The notes: generated by a model from the letters alone, not told the origin. 20,187 bases of DNA from Calditrichia bacterium (GCA_027039465.1 JALWEA010000643.1:1-20187); one strand, 5' to 3'. Counted from the first letter of the stretch, positions 1 to 7,010 are shown. Program-made: numbers and translations.

Positions 1-210
1 TGTACGCATAATTTTGATTGGTGTAAATAGGTAAACGGGATTTTACTTCCGTTGATAAAACGGGTTATGCAAAAAGTACCGTGACACTTAGCGGAATGAG
101 AAGCTAAACTATGACAAATTAAAAATGACAAATGACAAATAGGAAGAGATTGAATGCGTAATGAAAAGAAAAAATGACAAGATGAAGGCTAATTATCGTA
201 AAAGATATAT
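1..210. other. Gene-free AT-rich left edge
   Basis: No convincing reading frame is visible on either strand. Positions about 110-185 carry repeated short words (ATGACAAAT three to four times, some back to back), a low-complexity pattern common in bacterial intergenic DNA. It lies downstream of hepT. I see no clear terminator hairpin for that gene here. Confidence 0.5.
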
Positions 211-648
211 TTATGTCGCCGGTTTCTTATTTTCAAGGAAGTAATTTATTTCTTTCTTAAAAAAATTATAAGTTGATTTAATTTTACCAACCAATTCTTC
301 CAACTTATCAGCATACAAATCCAAAGCATAAGCGTGGGTAAAAAAGTGCCGAAACCCAAGATACCGAATAAGCTTATCTTTTAAATCTTGGGAAATGATT
401 TGATACGCGACCGCTTGTTTGAGCAAATCCGTATGCCATGCCGCTCCTGAAGGAAGTTCCAAATTAAACGCTTTAAAAATACGTTTTAAAATGTTTTCAA
501 TTCCGTTATAAAAATTGTGAATAAAAGTCGCAACTCCTGCTAATTCAAGTTCCGAAAGATAGGGCAATTTATCTTCAGGAGGTAGTGCATTAATAACTTG
601 TTCGATCTTTTCAAATTCTACTTCAATCATTTCACGAAGTTCATCCAT
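211..648 (-). CDS. hepT: HepT-like HEPN-domain ribonuclease toxin
   Basis: A 145-residue, all-alpha protein of the HEPN fold, the toxin half of an MntA-HepT pair. HEPN toxins of this family are metal-independent RNases that dimerise to build the active site. The sequence shows the diagnostic RX4HXY motif near residues 99-106 (RHFFTHAY): Arg and His are the catalytic pair, and the Tyr is the residue that MntA antitoxins AMPylate to silence the toxin in characterised members. Length is normal for the family. The ATG at 648 overlaps the last 8 bases of the upstream nucleotidyltransferase gene, and a GGGGCAGG sequence lies just before it, so translation is probably coupled to the antitoxin. All motif residues are intact, so the toxin is probably functional. 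The target RNA cannot be read from the sequence. Confidence 0.9.
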   Translation of the reverse strand: MDELREMIEVEFEKIEQVINALPPEDKLPYLSELELAGVATFIHNFYNGIENILKRIFKAFNLELPSGAAWHTDLLKQAVAYQIISQDLKDKLIRYLGFRHFFTHAYALDLYADKLEELVGKIKSTYNFFKKEINYFLENKKPAT

Positions 649-910
649 AAATAACCTGCCCCTTACGCGATATGAATTCCGTAAAGCGGCTCTTTTTACT
701 TAGATCGATAACATCAACCGGCTTGGAAAGGCTCAAAAGCAATATACCGTAAAACTCAAAAAATTTATTTGCAGGTACCCCTTCAACAGCTAAATCAATA
801 TCGTTTGATTCGCTATCGCTTTTTAAAGAAGAACCGAATAAAATTATTTTTTTAGCGCCATATTGCTTTGCAAGTTTTTTTATTTTTTTTCGATCTTCTA
901 TTGAAAGCAT
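641..910 (-). CDS. mntA: MntA-like minimal nucleotidyltransferase antitoxin
   Basis: An 89-residue minimal nucleotidyltransferase of the DNA polymerase beta superfamily. In characterised MntA-HepT systems it transfers AMP groups to the Tyr of the HepT RX4HXY motif and so blocks the RNase. The active-site signature is visible: FGSS at about residues 25-28, followed by NDIDLAV with the metal-binding DxD. There are nine residues between GS and DxD, one fewer than the usual ten. A third acidic position is plausibly the Asp in PVDVIDL. The ATG at 910 has an AGGA five bases upstream. It is the first gene of the pair and overlaps hepT by 8 bp, the usual antitoxin-first order. The promoter upstream (956-984) is well formed. 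Confidence 0.87.
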   Translation of the reverse strand: MLSIEDRKKIKKLAKQYGAKKIILFGSSLKSDSESNDIDLAVEGVPANKFFEFYGILLLSLSKPVDVIDLSKKSRFTEFISRKGQVIYG

Positions 911-955
911 TTTTTCCTAAGATTTTTAATTTTCAATCTATTCATCTTAAATAAA

Positions 956-984
956 AATATAATGTATTTTTAAAAGATTGGCAA
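956..984 (-). promoter_or_regulatory. Sigma70-type promoter of mntA-hepT
   Basis: On the minus strand a -35 box TTGCCA (979-984) and a -10 box TATATT (956-961) are separated by exactly 17 bases. Transcription would begin near 949, about 40 bases before the mntA ATG at 910. It lies in the right place and orientation. The match is by eye only. Confidence 0.62.
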
Positions 985-986
985 GA

Positions 987-998
987 CACAATATTGTG
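987..998. promoter_or_regulatory. Perfect 12-bp palindrome CACAATATTGTG next to the -35 box
   Basis: CACAATATTGTG is a perfect palindrome immediately upstream of the -35 element of the mntA-hepT promoter. An operator is possible, but MntA and HepT have no obvious DNA-binding domain, so any binding protein is unknown. It is short and AT-rich, so chance is not excluded. Confidence 0.35.
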
Positions 999-1019
999 AT
1001 AAATAAAAAGTTTACTAAC

Positions 1020-1163
1020 TCACCTTGTCGGTTGAGTTCCTTCTTGTCCGGCTTTCTCCAAAACAAATACCGTTTCCGCAAAAACCGTCTCCAATAACAC
1101 TGCCCGAAGCGAATGATTCCCAATCAGGATACGAATGATGACATTGGTGTCAAGAACGACCAA
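1020..1163 (-). pseudogene. Decayed vapC (PIN-domain toxin) remnant
   Basis: A 47-codon frame opening with TTG overlaps the last 14 bases of the AbrB-type antitoxin gene, exactly where a VapC partner normally starts. It encodes LVVLDTNVIIRILIGN, the classical first strand of a PIN domain with the metal-binding Asp. After about six residues it continues with VFAETVFVLEKA, which resembles the later PIN segment carrying the conserved Glu (usually around residue 40 in intact proteins). It stops soon after, at 1020. A complete PIN toxin is about 130 residues, so an internal stretch and the whole C-terminal half, with the remaining acidic metal ligands, are missing. The only in-frame ATG upstream (1176-1178) is followed at once by TAA. 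The remnant should be inactive as a nuclease. Confidence 0.75.
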
Positions 1164-1407
1164 ATTTTTCTTTTACATGATTCTCCCAGGCCTTATCGCT
1201 TTCCTTATTTAACCGTTTTCTTTCAGGTGCATTTTTAGCGTATTCATGCAAACTCTTTCCCGAATTCAGAACGGATTCTACCGGCTTCAGAACAACCTTT
1301 CCTTCGGAATATGAAATTTCCAAAATATTTGATTTTAATTTATCCCGAATCTTTTTGGGAATGGCAATTTGTCCCTTCCTGGAAATTTTAACGTATTTTG
1401 TTAACAT
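1150..1407 (-). CDS. vapB: AbrB/MazE-fold antitoxin (VapB-like), toxin partner lost
   Basis: A predicted 85-residue protein with an N-terminal swapped-hairpin AbrB/SpoVT DNA-binding domain: residues 1-47 include VKISRKGQIAIPKKIRDKL, the typical ISxKGQI.IPK.IR signature. The C-terminal half (SLHEYAKNAPERKRLNKE...) is the extended tail with which such antitoxins wrap their PIN toxin. I take the ATG at 1407 as start because a GGGG Shine-Dalgarno-like run lies 7-10 bases before it; a TTG at 1419 would add four residues but leaves no ribosome site. The tail overlaps the vapC remnant. The antitoxin frame looks undamaged although its toxin is destroyed. An inverted repeat directly upstream (1423-1450) fits autoregulation. 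Confidence 0.8.
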   Translation of the reverse strand: MLTKYVKISRKGQIAIPKKIRDKLKSNILEISYSEGKVVLKPVESVLNSGKSLHEYAKNAPERKRLNKESDKAWENHVKEKFGRS

Positions 1408-1422
1408 ATTGTACCCCAATTA

Positions 1423-1450
1423 TTGCTTTACTTTAAAAATAGTAAAGCAA
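1423..1450. promoter_or_regulatory. Inverted repeat, likely vapB operator
   Basis: TTGCTTTACT (1423-1432) and its exact reverse complement AGTAAAGCAA (1441-1450) are separated by 8 bases. The repeat sits 16-43 bases before the vapB ATG. AbrB-fold antitoxins commonly bind such repeats in their own promoters. The symmetry is directly visible; the role is inferred from position and family behaviour. Confidence 0.6.
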
Positions 1451-1550
1451 AATCAATTTGTCCAGAAATACTCTAAAAAATGGAAGATTATTTGAGAGAT
1501 AAAAATATTTGTGTGATTTAGGAAGGATGGGACAATCCTTATCAAACCCT

Positions 1551-1590
1551 CACTTACGAATAACGGATATACGGATAACGAATAACACTT
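1551..1590. repeat. Short intergenic repeat (ATATACGGATAACG type)
   Basis: The stretch is built from variants of CGGATAACGAATAAC. The word ATATACGGATAACG recurs identically at about 5418-5431. It lies downstream of the GH5 stop codon. I see no terminator hairpin with a T-tract between 1451 and 1625, which otherwise holds nothing recognisable. Confidence 0.45.
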
Positions 1591-1625
1591 TTCCATGTCC
1601 GTTTAATCTTTAATGGATGAATACC

Positions 1626-2672
1626 TCACTTCTCGGGAATCAACGCATGCAGCAATTCCGGTCGCCATTGATTGGTGTTCGGGTCGTAAGCGCCGAAACC
1701 GGAGCAAAACTCCCAATAGGCCCAGCTAAACCCGCGCTTTTCCGCTTCGCGGGCGACAAAGCTTGTCCAACGGACTCGGGAATCCATATCGGCTTTACTG
1801 TAAGCGCCGAATTCTCCCATAAACACAGGAATGTGATGGGCAATCGCCCAGTTGTTCACCGTATCGAAATCTTTCCGAATGGCTTGTTGCTCCTGCATGG
1901 TGCCGCTCCAGGTAGTGCCCAACCAGGCATCGCTGCCATCTACCCAACCGGCGCCCTGATGGGTAAAATGAAAAGGACTGTAATAATGGAAAGTCAAAAT
2001 CAACAATGAATCCTTTGGCAATTGCAGTTGATTCAATGCGCCAATGCCGCCCCAATTGGCCGTACCGATAATAACCGCGCGTCTCGGATTCGTTTCACGG
2101 ATGACCTGCAAAGCTTCGGCTGCGTAATCGTTCCACAAATCCGGCGTTAATTTGTCGTGCGGTTCGTTTAAAATCTCAAAAATCAAATCGGCCGGCTGTT
2201 TCTGATAGCGTGTGGCAATTTGCTTCCACATTGCCAAAAAACGTTCCTTTTGGGCTTGCGGTTCGCTGAAAATCTCCAGATAATGATGCATGTTGATAAT
2301 TGCCGTCAGATTATTTTTCCGTGCCTGATTAATGGCCCAGTCCACCCGTTCGAAAAACGTTTGCTCAATGGTATAGGGCGGCGTACTTTTGGCGTGATTA
2401 GACCAGCGAATGGGAATACGCACGGAATTGAATCCCGCTTTGGCAATGGCGGTAAAATAGCCAGGCTGAAGAACCACGCCCCAATCGCCTTCATTGGGGG
2501 CATCAAGCGCATTGCCCAAATTGATGCCCCGCCCGATCTTTTGATTCATGGTTTGAGCATCCGGCCAATCGTTTAATTTTGGCAAGCCCCCATCCGGTTT
2601 TGAGGAGAAAGAGCAAGTCCAGAATGCAAAAACGAATAAAAAAAGAATTGAAAAAGCAGCGATTTTCTTCAT
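1626..2672 (-). CDS. GH5 endo-beta-glucanase/mannanase, Thermotoga Cel5A-like (GH5_25-type)
   Basis: A 348-residue GH5 (beta/alpha)8-barrel enzyme that cleaves internal beta-1,4 bonds in cellulose, beta-glucan or glucomannan. The first 20 residues are a hydrophobic export signal ending in Cys (FWTC20), possibly a lipoprotein, although the lipobox is poor. Catalytic-domain hallmarks are all present: GINLGNALDAPNEGDWG (residues 49-65), RIPIRW (85-90), MHHY (128-131), ILNEP with acid/base Glu170, HYY (229-231), and MGEFGAY with nucleophile Glu287. The 117-residue gap between the two Glu residues equals that in T. maritima Cel5A (136/253), and long motifs such as WEFCSGFGAYD match it from memory. 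There is no T9SS tail, so it is probably periplasmic or lipid-anchored. It follows the GH3 gene by 7 bases with a GGAG overlapping the GH3 stop, so the two are co-transcribed. True specificity (glucan versus mannan) is open; that subfamily is known for accepting both. Confidence 0.92.
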   Translation of the reverse strand: MKKIAAFSILFLFVFAFWTCSFSSKPDGGLPKLNDWPDAQTMNQKIGRGINLGNALDAPNEGDWGVVLQPGYFTAIAKAGFNSVRIPIRWSNHAKSTPPYTIEQTFFERVDWAINQARKNNLTAIINMHHYLEIFSEPQAQKERFLAMWKQIATRYQKQPADLIFEILNEPHDKLTPDLWNDYAAEALQVIRETNPRRAVIIGTANWGGIGALNQLQLPKDSLLILTFHYYSPFHFTHQGAGWVDGSDAWLGTTWSGTMQEQQAIRKDFDTVNNWAIAHHIPVFMGEFGAYSKADMDSRVRWTSFVAREAEKRGFSWAYWEFCSGFGAYDPNTNQWRPELLHALIPEK

Positions 2673-2679
2673 TGAAATT

Positions 2680-4941
2680 TTACTCCGTGATTTTTACCGG
2701 TGCACTTAAATTGCCTACCGAAACTTTAAAAATGCCCGGCTCCACGACCCATTGGTTATCGGCATTGACAAATTCAAAAACCTTTTTATCCAGTGTGAAC
2801 GTAACCGTTTTTGTTTCACCCGGTTTTAATCTGATCTTGCGAAAACTCTTTAACTGACGCACCGGCGGAGAAACGGAACGAACCAAATCGCTTACGTAAA
2901 GCAAAACGGTCTCCTTGCCTGCGCGTTGCCCGGTATTCGTCACATCTACCTGCACCCGCAAGGTTTCGTCGGGTTTAAGGCGTTTTTTGTCCAACTTCAA
3001 ATTGGCGTATTTGAAATGCGTGTAACTCAGGCCGTAGCCAAACGGCCATTGCGGATCGTAGCGATTGACATCGTATTCTTCGCTGTATTTGTGATCGTAA
3101 CATATAAAATCGTTAACGTATTTGGGATAAGTGAACGGCAATTTACCGGAAGGATTGACTTCGCCAAACAAGACATCCGCTATGGCCTTTGAACCTTGCG
3201 GCCCTGGCAAATAAGCCATTACAATTCCTTGCACCTTGCCGACAATCGGTCGGATAATGCGCGGCCTTCCTTCCACCAAAACCAAAATAACGGGTTTGCC
3301 GGTCTTGACCAATTCTTCAACTAAAGTGATTTGCGCCTGCGGCAAACTCAAATCGTTAATATTCCCAGGCGTTTCGCAGTATGAACTTTCGCCGACGCAG
3401 GCTACAATGGCATCTACGCTGTGTGCCTTTTTAACGGCCTGCAAAATATTGTCCAATTTATTCACCGTCGCACCTCGGGCATACTTTACATTCTTTTTGC
3501 CGACTTTATCCCGAATGGCCTGTAAAATGGTTTTGTTGCTTTTGGGAAAATAGAATTCATCATTGCCCTGCCAAGTGTAACTCCAACCGCCGTTTAAGTA
3601 AGCACGCGAATTAGCGGTCGGCCCGGTTACCAAAATTTTCATCGATTTTTTCAACGGCAGAATATCATTCGCATTTTTCAGTAAAGTAATCGCTTCCCGT
3701 GCGGCCTGTAAGCTGACCTTGGCATGTTCCGGCTTGCCCACCCACTGCAATCGTTCTTGATGCGGAAAAGGATCTTCAAATAAACCAAGCGCATATTTGA
3801 CCTTTAAAATACGCCGAACCGAGGCGTCAATGCGTGACTCGGGAATGGTTCCTTCCCGAACCAATTCTTCCAAATAACGGGCGAAGGAGCAGTTGAACGG
3901 CACCATGCTCATGTCCAGCCCGGCCTGCACGGCGATGCGCACTGCGTCTTTGGGTGACTTTGCAATGTGATCGCGGCCGTAAAGATTGTTCACGTCGTTC
4001 CAATCGCTGACCACAAGCCCCTTAAAATGCCAGGCGTTTCGTAACACATCGGTTAAAAGGAATTTGCTGGCGTGAGCCGGTGTCCCGTTAACGTCACCGG
4101 AATTGACCATGGCTGTGTAGCATCCAGCTTTGACGGCTTCTTCAAAGGGAAATAAAAATTTTTCCAGTAAAATTCTTTGCGGAATCCAGGCCGGCGTGCG
4201 ATCATGACCCGAAAGCGGTACACTGTAACCGGCATAATGTTTCATGCAGGCCACAACCCGATCCGGTTTTGAAACGTCGCCGTCCTTACCCTGCAAACCG
4301 TAAATGTAAGCCTTTCCTAGTTCTGCGGTTAAATAAGCATCTTCACCGTAGGTTTCCCAGAAACGCGACCACAACGGCTGCCGCCCTAATCCCAAAACCG
4401 GATTAAAATTCCACGGAATGCCCACGGCCCGCGTTTCTTTGGCGGTAATTTTTCCTTCGTTAAAGACCAAATCGCGATTGAACGTGGCGGCCATGGCAAT
4501 GCTTTGCGGAAACAGAGTGGCTTCTTTAATGTAATTAGAACCGTGAATGGCATCAATCCCGTAAATGACGGGAATGCCCAAACGCGTTTTCTGGGTGGCC
4601 AATTTTTGCATGGTGGTAATCATTTGCTGCCAATTTAAAGCCGTATTGGCGGCGCCGCCCGTATTTAAAAGAGAACCCACAGCAGAATCGACAATAACCG
4701 ATTTCAATTTCTTCAAATCCAACACGTTTTCAAAACTATGATCCGGACGTTTCTTGGAAACCTCAGACAAGGTAACCTGTGTCATCTGTCCCACTTTTTC
4801 CTTAAGCGTCATTTTCTTAAGCAGCGCTTCCGTTTTGGCGTCCAAATCGGCCTGTGGTTGTGCCAAAACCGTTGTAAACCAAAAAATGCTGATGACTAAA
4901 ACAAAAAATAAACCGCCACTCTTTCTAAGCTCCATGGCCAT
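2680..4941 (-). CDS. GH3 beta-glucosidase (BglX-like), exported
   Basis: A 753-residue three-domain GH3 enzyme that removes glucose from the non-reducing end of beta-glucan oligosaccharides. A Sec signal peptide ends at about residue 27 (TTVLAQ). The GH3 N-terminal barrel covers about 40-390, with YGIDAIHGS (128-135), the MKHYAGYS substrate loop (233-240) and VVSDW, whose Asp313 is the expected nucleophile. The GH3 C-terminal sandwich covers about 415-640 and carries CVGESSYCET, where Glu523 aligns with the usual acid/base, as in plant-type exo-glucan hydrolases. A fibronectin-III-like domain (about 655-745) completes it. There is no T9SS tail, suggesting a periplasmic location. An AAGGAG lies 4 bases before the ATG at 4941 and 10 before a second in-frame ATG at 4935, so the start is ambiguous by two codons. 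It is first in a two-gene operon with GH5. Confidence 0.93.
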   Translation of the reverse strand: MAMELRKSGGLFFVLVISIFWFTTVLAQPQADLDAKTEALLKKMTLKEKVGQMTQVTLSEVSKKRPDHSFENVLDLKKLKSVIVDSAVGSLLNTGGAANTALNWQQMITTMQKLATQKTRLGIPVIYGIDAIHGSNYIKEATLFPQSIAMAATFNRDLVFNEGKITAKETRAVGIPWNFNPVLGLGRQPLWSRFWETYGEDAYLTAELGKAYIYGLQGKDGDVSKPDRVVACMKHYAGYSVPLSGHDRTPAWIPQRILLEKFLFPFEEAVKAGCYTAMVNSGDVNGTPAHASKFLLTDVLRNAWHFKGLVVSDWNDVNNLYGRDHIAKSPKDAVRIAVQAGLDMSMVPFNCSFARYLEELVREGTIPESRIDASVRRILKVKYALGLFEDPFPHQERLQWVGKPEHAKVSLQAAREAITLLKNANDILPLKKSMKILVTGPTANSRAYLNGGWSYTWQGNDEFYFPKSNKTILQAIRDKVGKKNVKYARGATVNKLDNILQAVKKAHSVDAIVACVGESSYCETPGNINDLSLPQAQITLVEELVKTGKPVILVLVEGRPRIIRPIVGKVQGIVMAYLPGPQGSKAIADVLFGEVNPSGKLPFTYPKYVNDFICYDHKYSEEYDVNRYDPQWPFGYGLSYTHFKYANLKLDKKRLKPDETLRVQVDVTNTGQRAGKETVLLYVSDLVRSVSPPVRQLKSFRKIRLKPGETKTVTFTLDKKVFEFVNADNQWVVEPGIFKVSVGNLSAPVKITE

Positions 4942-4988
4942 GGTTCTCCTTAAATTTCTACTTTCAAAATCAAATGGGTTGCCTTAAC

Positions 4989-5002
4989 AATACGCCGGTA
5001 TT
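4989..5002. promoter_or_regulatory. Candidate operator AATAC-N4-GTATT upstream of GH3
   Basis: Arms AATAC and GTATT flank four bases, 48-61 bases before the GH3 ATG. The same arms, without spacer, lie at 14430-14439, 46-55 bases before the TonB-receptor ATG. A common regulator is possible, but the arms are only 5 bp. Confidence 0.22.
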
Positions 5003-5097
5003 TCTTTGCAATCCCGACGACAGGTTGAGTGTCATTGCGAGGAACTGAACCACGGCTGGCGCCATGGATTATTAAGGCAGTGACATGAGGCCAAACC

Positions 5098-5186
5098 TGT
5101 CATTCTGAGCGCAGCGAAGAATCTCCTCCAAACCAGCAACGGACGTAAGAGATTCTTCATTCCGCTTCGCTCCATTCAGAATGACA
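5098..5186. repeat. Large imperfect hairpin, TGTCATTCTGA / TCAGAATGACA
   Basis: TGTCATTCTGA (5098-5108) pairs with TCAGAATGACA (5176-5186), and GAAGAATCTC (5116-5125) pairs with GAGATTCTTC (5149-5158). Between them lie AGCGAAG-like and CTTCGCT-like segments that also pair. The loop is about 23 bases. The right arm is some 10 bases longer than the left. Confidence 0.8.
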
Positions 5187-5207
5187 GCCCACCACATGTC
5201 AATAGTA

Positions 5208-5225
5208 GTCCCGATTTATCGGGAC
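5208..5225. repeat. Short perfect hairpin GTCCCGAT-TT-ATCGGGAC
   Basis: Two perfectly complementary 8-base arms flank a two-base centre. There is no T-tract on either side, so it is not a classical terminator. It is part of the surrounding repeat block. Confidence 0.7.
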
Positions 5226-5340
5226 GTGTCAATCCCTAACACTATTAAGACCATTCAGTAAAATAGGTCGTTGCTGCTTTGGAGGAGATTGCTTCACTCT
5301 CCCGCTCGCGGGCTCGCGGGTTCGTTGGCAATGACAACCC

Positions 5341-5480
5341 TTAACGAATAATGATTTCCACCATTTAACCTTTCAACCTTTACACCCTTAACCCTTAATC
5401 ATTCCACGATTAACGAATATACGGATAACGGATAACGTTTCCGCACCAGTTCTCAATTCCCAGTTCCCAGTTCCTAATTC
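5341..5480. repeat. Low-complexity intergenic words before the PPIase-like gene end
   Basis: Runs of near-repeats are visible: AACCTTT/CAACCTTT/ACCCTTAA at 5367-5398, the CGGATAACG family at 5411-5438 (shared with 1551-1590), and CAGTTCC/CTAATTCC words at 5451-5488. The last set reaches into the final codons of the PPIase-like gene. No gene or terminator with a T-tract is seen. Confidence 0.5.
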
Positions 5481-7007
5481 CTAATTCCCCGCCAGGCTCC
5501 GCTCTGCTACCAATTTATGCCCGTAATCCAATTTATTGTGCATGGTTAATTGCGGAAACGAAGGCACCAAAACCGGAAAGGCCTGATTGGGCTGCAAAGC
5601 AAACATTTCAATACGGGTCAACTTGATTTTTTCGAAAGCATCCGTATTGATGAAGATCCGATCCGCATATTTTTGACGCAATTTGGCCACATACGGATCA
5701 AGATATTCACGAATGATATCTTTCATCTTCTTTCCTTTTACGCCCATAAAATCCAAATACTGCTTTTTCTGATACAGCGCCAGCAGATTGTCCCGCCACA
5801 TATTTACGTTTCGCTGAACTTCGGGCACCTTATCGTAACCGCGTTTATACGCCTCCTGCGTCAAATAATGATCGCGCACCAAATCCACCACAGCCATTTT
5901 AAATTCACGGGCAAATTTATTTTTTGGGAATTTTTTCTTGCGGAACACCAAAGGATGGCGCAACAACTCATCCTCAAAATCGGCAACCGTCCAGGTTCTT
6001 CCGTCGATGGTAAAAAACGGTTGGGACGCGATTTTATCCAATGCCGCCTGCGCGTCATCACGAATCATCAGATCATTGTCTTTGTTCCAAAATTTTTTAT
6101 TGAAGCGCTCTTTCTTTTCTTTGGGCGTTTTGTAGTATTCCGGCCCTAAAATGGAAACCAATTTCTTAAATATCGGCTCATTGAACTGCAAGGTTTTACC
6201 GTGCATGATTTTACCGATAAAACGCCGGTACAGGTCAAAGGCATGGCGTTCGGTCAGCTTGTCTTTGACCAATTGCAGGCGATCGCGCTGTTGCCTATCG
6301 GATAGGGCTACTTGCGTCCGCCACCCGTTCACCTTAAGATAAATAAAATTATCCGGATCAATCTCGATCGGGCCGATTACCTGACCTTTTTGCACGGAAT
6401 TGGCGAACAAGGCATCCGTGACCTCAGGCGGTTCTTCCGCTTCAAAATTGATTTCGCGGCGCGGAATGTGACCTTTGGGACTTAATTGTTTCATTAAAGT
6501 ATCGATCGGAACACCTTGGCTCAATAGCTCCTTTACCTTTTGAGCCGCCTGTGCATTCGGACAATTTAAAAACGAAACATCGTAAACACGTCCTGCTAGA
6601 CGGTAAGTTCGATTGATTTCCGCCGTATCCAGTTTGACCGGTTTTACCGCCACTTCATTAAACAGCCATTGACGCATGGCCTGCTCTTTTCTGCCGCGCA
6701 TGTATTGACGGAATTCGTAATTGCGTGTCAATTCATTGTCATCTCCGGCTTCCAGCGCCAGTAATTTTTCGGCAATGAGAGAATTCAAAACGATTTTGCG
6801 ATGAATATAATTGTCACCGCGACAGTAATCGGGCCGAACGGTGTATTCGGCCCGACGAATAAATTCGTTGACGGAAATACTTTTATCGCCCACCTTGGCT
6901 AGGATAGTTTCTTTGACATTCTGTTCTTTTTTGCTGCAGGACAGTAAAAAAATCGCAAATAAAAAGAGTATGAGACTTATTACATTTATCGATTTCATGC
7001 GTTTCAT
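5481..7007 (-). CDS. SurA/parvulin-like lipoprotein, probably a non-catalytic chaperone
   Basis: A 508-residue lipoprotein: the N-terminus ends in FLLSC, with Cys24 in a good lipobox. Residues 36-120 resemble the SurA/PrsA N-terminal chaperone region (AKVGDKSISVNEFI, then a helical IHRKIVLNSLIAEKLL stretch). Residues 139-232 follow the parvulin pattern (QAAQKVKELLSQG, ALFANSVQKGQVIGPIEI, FIYLKV). The two His that active parvulins normally carry, in HIL and in GYHIIKV, are replaced (VSFLNC, NFIYLKV), so peptidyl-prolyl isomerase activity is doubtful. Residues 330-425 look like a second copy of the chaperone module (FFTIDGRTWTVADFE, MAVVDLVRDHYLTQEA). It is the last gene of the receptor operon, three bases after the PorV-like stop. 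I infer a holdase role for the outer-membrane or secreted partners encoded upstream. The ATG at 7007 is followed by a second in-frame ATG at 6998. Confidence 0.72.
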   Translation of the reverse strand: MKRMKSINVISLILFLFAIFLLSCSKKEQNVKETILAKVGDKSISVNEFIRRAEYTVRPDYCRGDNYIHRKIVLNSLIAEKLLALEAGDDNELTRNYEFRQYMRGRKEQAMRQWLFNEVAVKPVKLDTAEINRTYRLAGRVYDVSFLNCPNAQAAQKVKELLSQGVPIDTLMKQLSPKGHIPRREINFEAEEPPEVTDALFANSVQKGQVIGPIEIDPDNFIYLKVNGWRTQVALSDRQQRDRLQLVKDKLTERHAFDLYRRFIGKIMHGKTLQFNEPIFKKLVSILGPEYYKTPKEKKERFNKKFWNKDNDLMIRDDAQAALDKIASQPFFTIDGRTWTVADFEDELLRHPLVFRKKKFPKNKFAREFKMAVVDLVRDHYLTQEAYKRGYDKVPEVQRNVNMWRDNLLALYQKKQYLDFMGVKGKKMKDIIREYLDPYVAKLRQKYADRIFINTDAFEKIKLTRIEMFALQPNQAFPVLVPSFPQLTMHNKLDYGHKLVAERSLAGN

Positions 7008-7010
7008 CCG

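Larger units (their letters stand above)
5030..5336. repeat. Composite nested inverted-repeat block
   Basis: A gene-free block bounded by TGTCATTGC (5030-5038) and its reverse complement GCAATGACA (5328-5336). Inside are a large hairpin (5098-5186), a short perfect hairpin (5208-5225), and a pair of inverted segments of about 25 bases (5120-5145 and 5266-5290, one substitution and one indel apart by eye). The TGTCATTGC...GAAGCAATCTC and TGTCATTCTGA...GAAGAATCTC words belong to palindromic families scattered through many environmental bacterial genomes. No coding potential is seen. It separates the PPIase-like gene from GH3 and may act as an operon boundary or mRNA-end structure. Confidence 0.75.

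Noticed and set aside
30..107. A short plus-strand frame reading GKRDFTSVDKTGYAKS... to a stop, resembling a protein C-terminus
   Set aside because: Stops interrupt it just upstream and the window edge hides any parent gene. Too short to call a gene or pseudogene.
1617..2009. Plus-strand open frame of 130 codons
   Set aside because: It lies entirely opposite the GH5 catalytic domain, has no ribosome site and no family resemblance: an antisense shadow.
5208..5225. Rho-independent terminator for the PPIase-like operon
   Set aside because: A perfect hairpin, but with no T-tract on either strand and about 260 bases beyond the stop codon.
5030..5336. CRISPR array
   Set aside because: The repeats are inverted, of unequal length and without regular spacers. 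No cas genes are present.
5550..6149. Plus-strand open frame of 199 codons
   Set aside because: Antisense to the SurA-like lipoprotein gene. Composition (Ile/Phe/Arg/His-rich, no signal or motif) is typical of a shadow frame.
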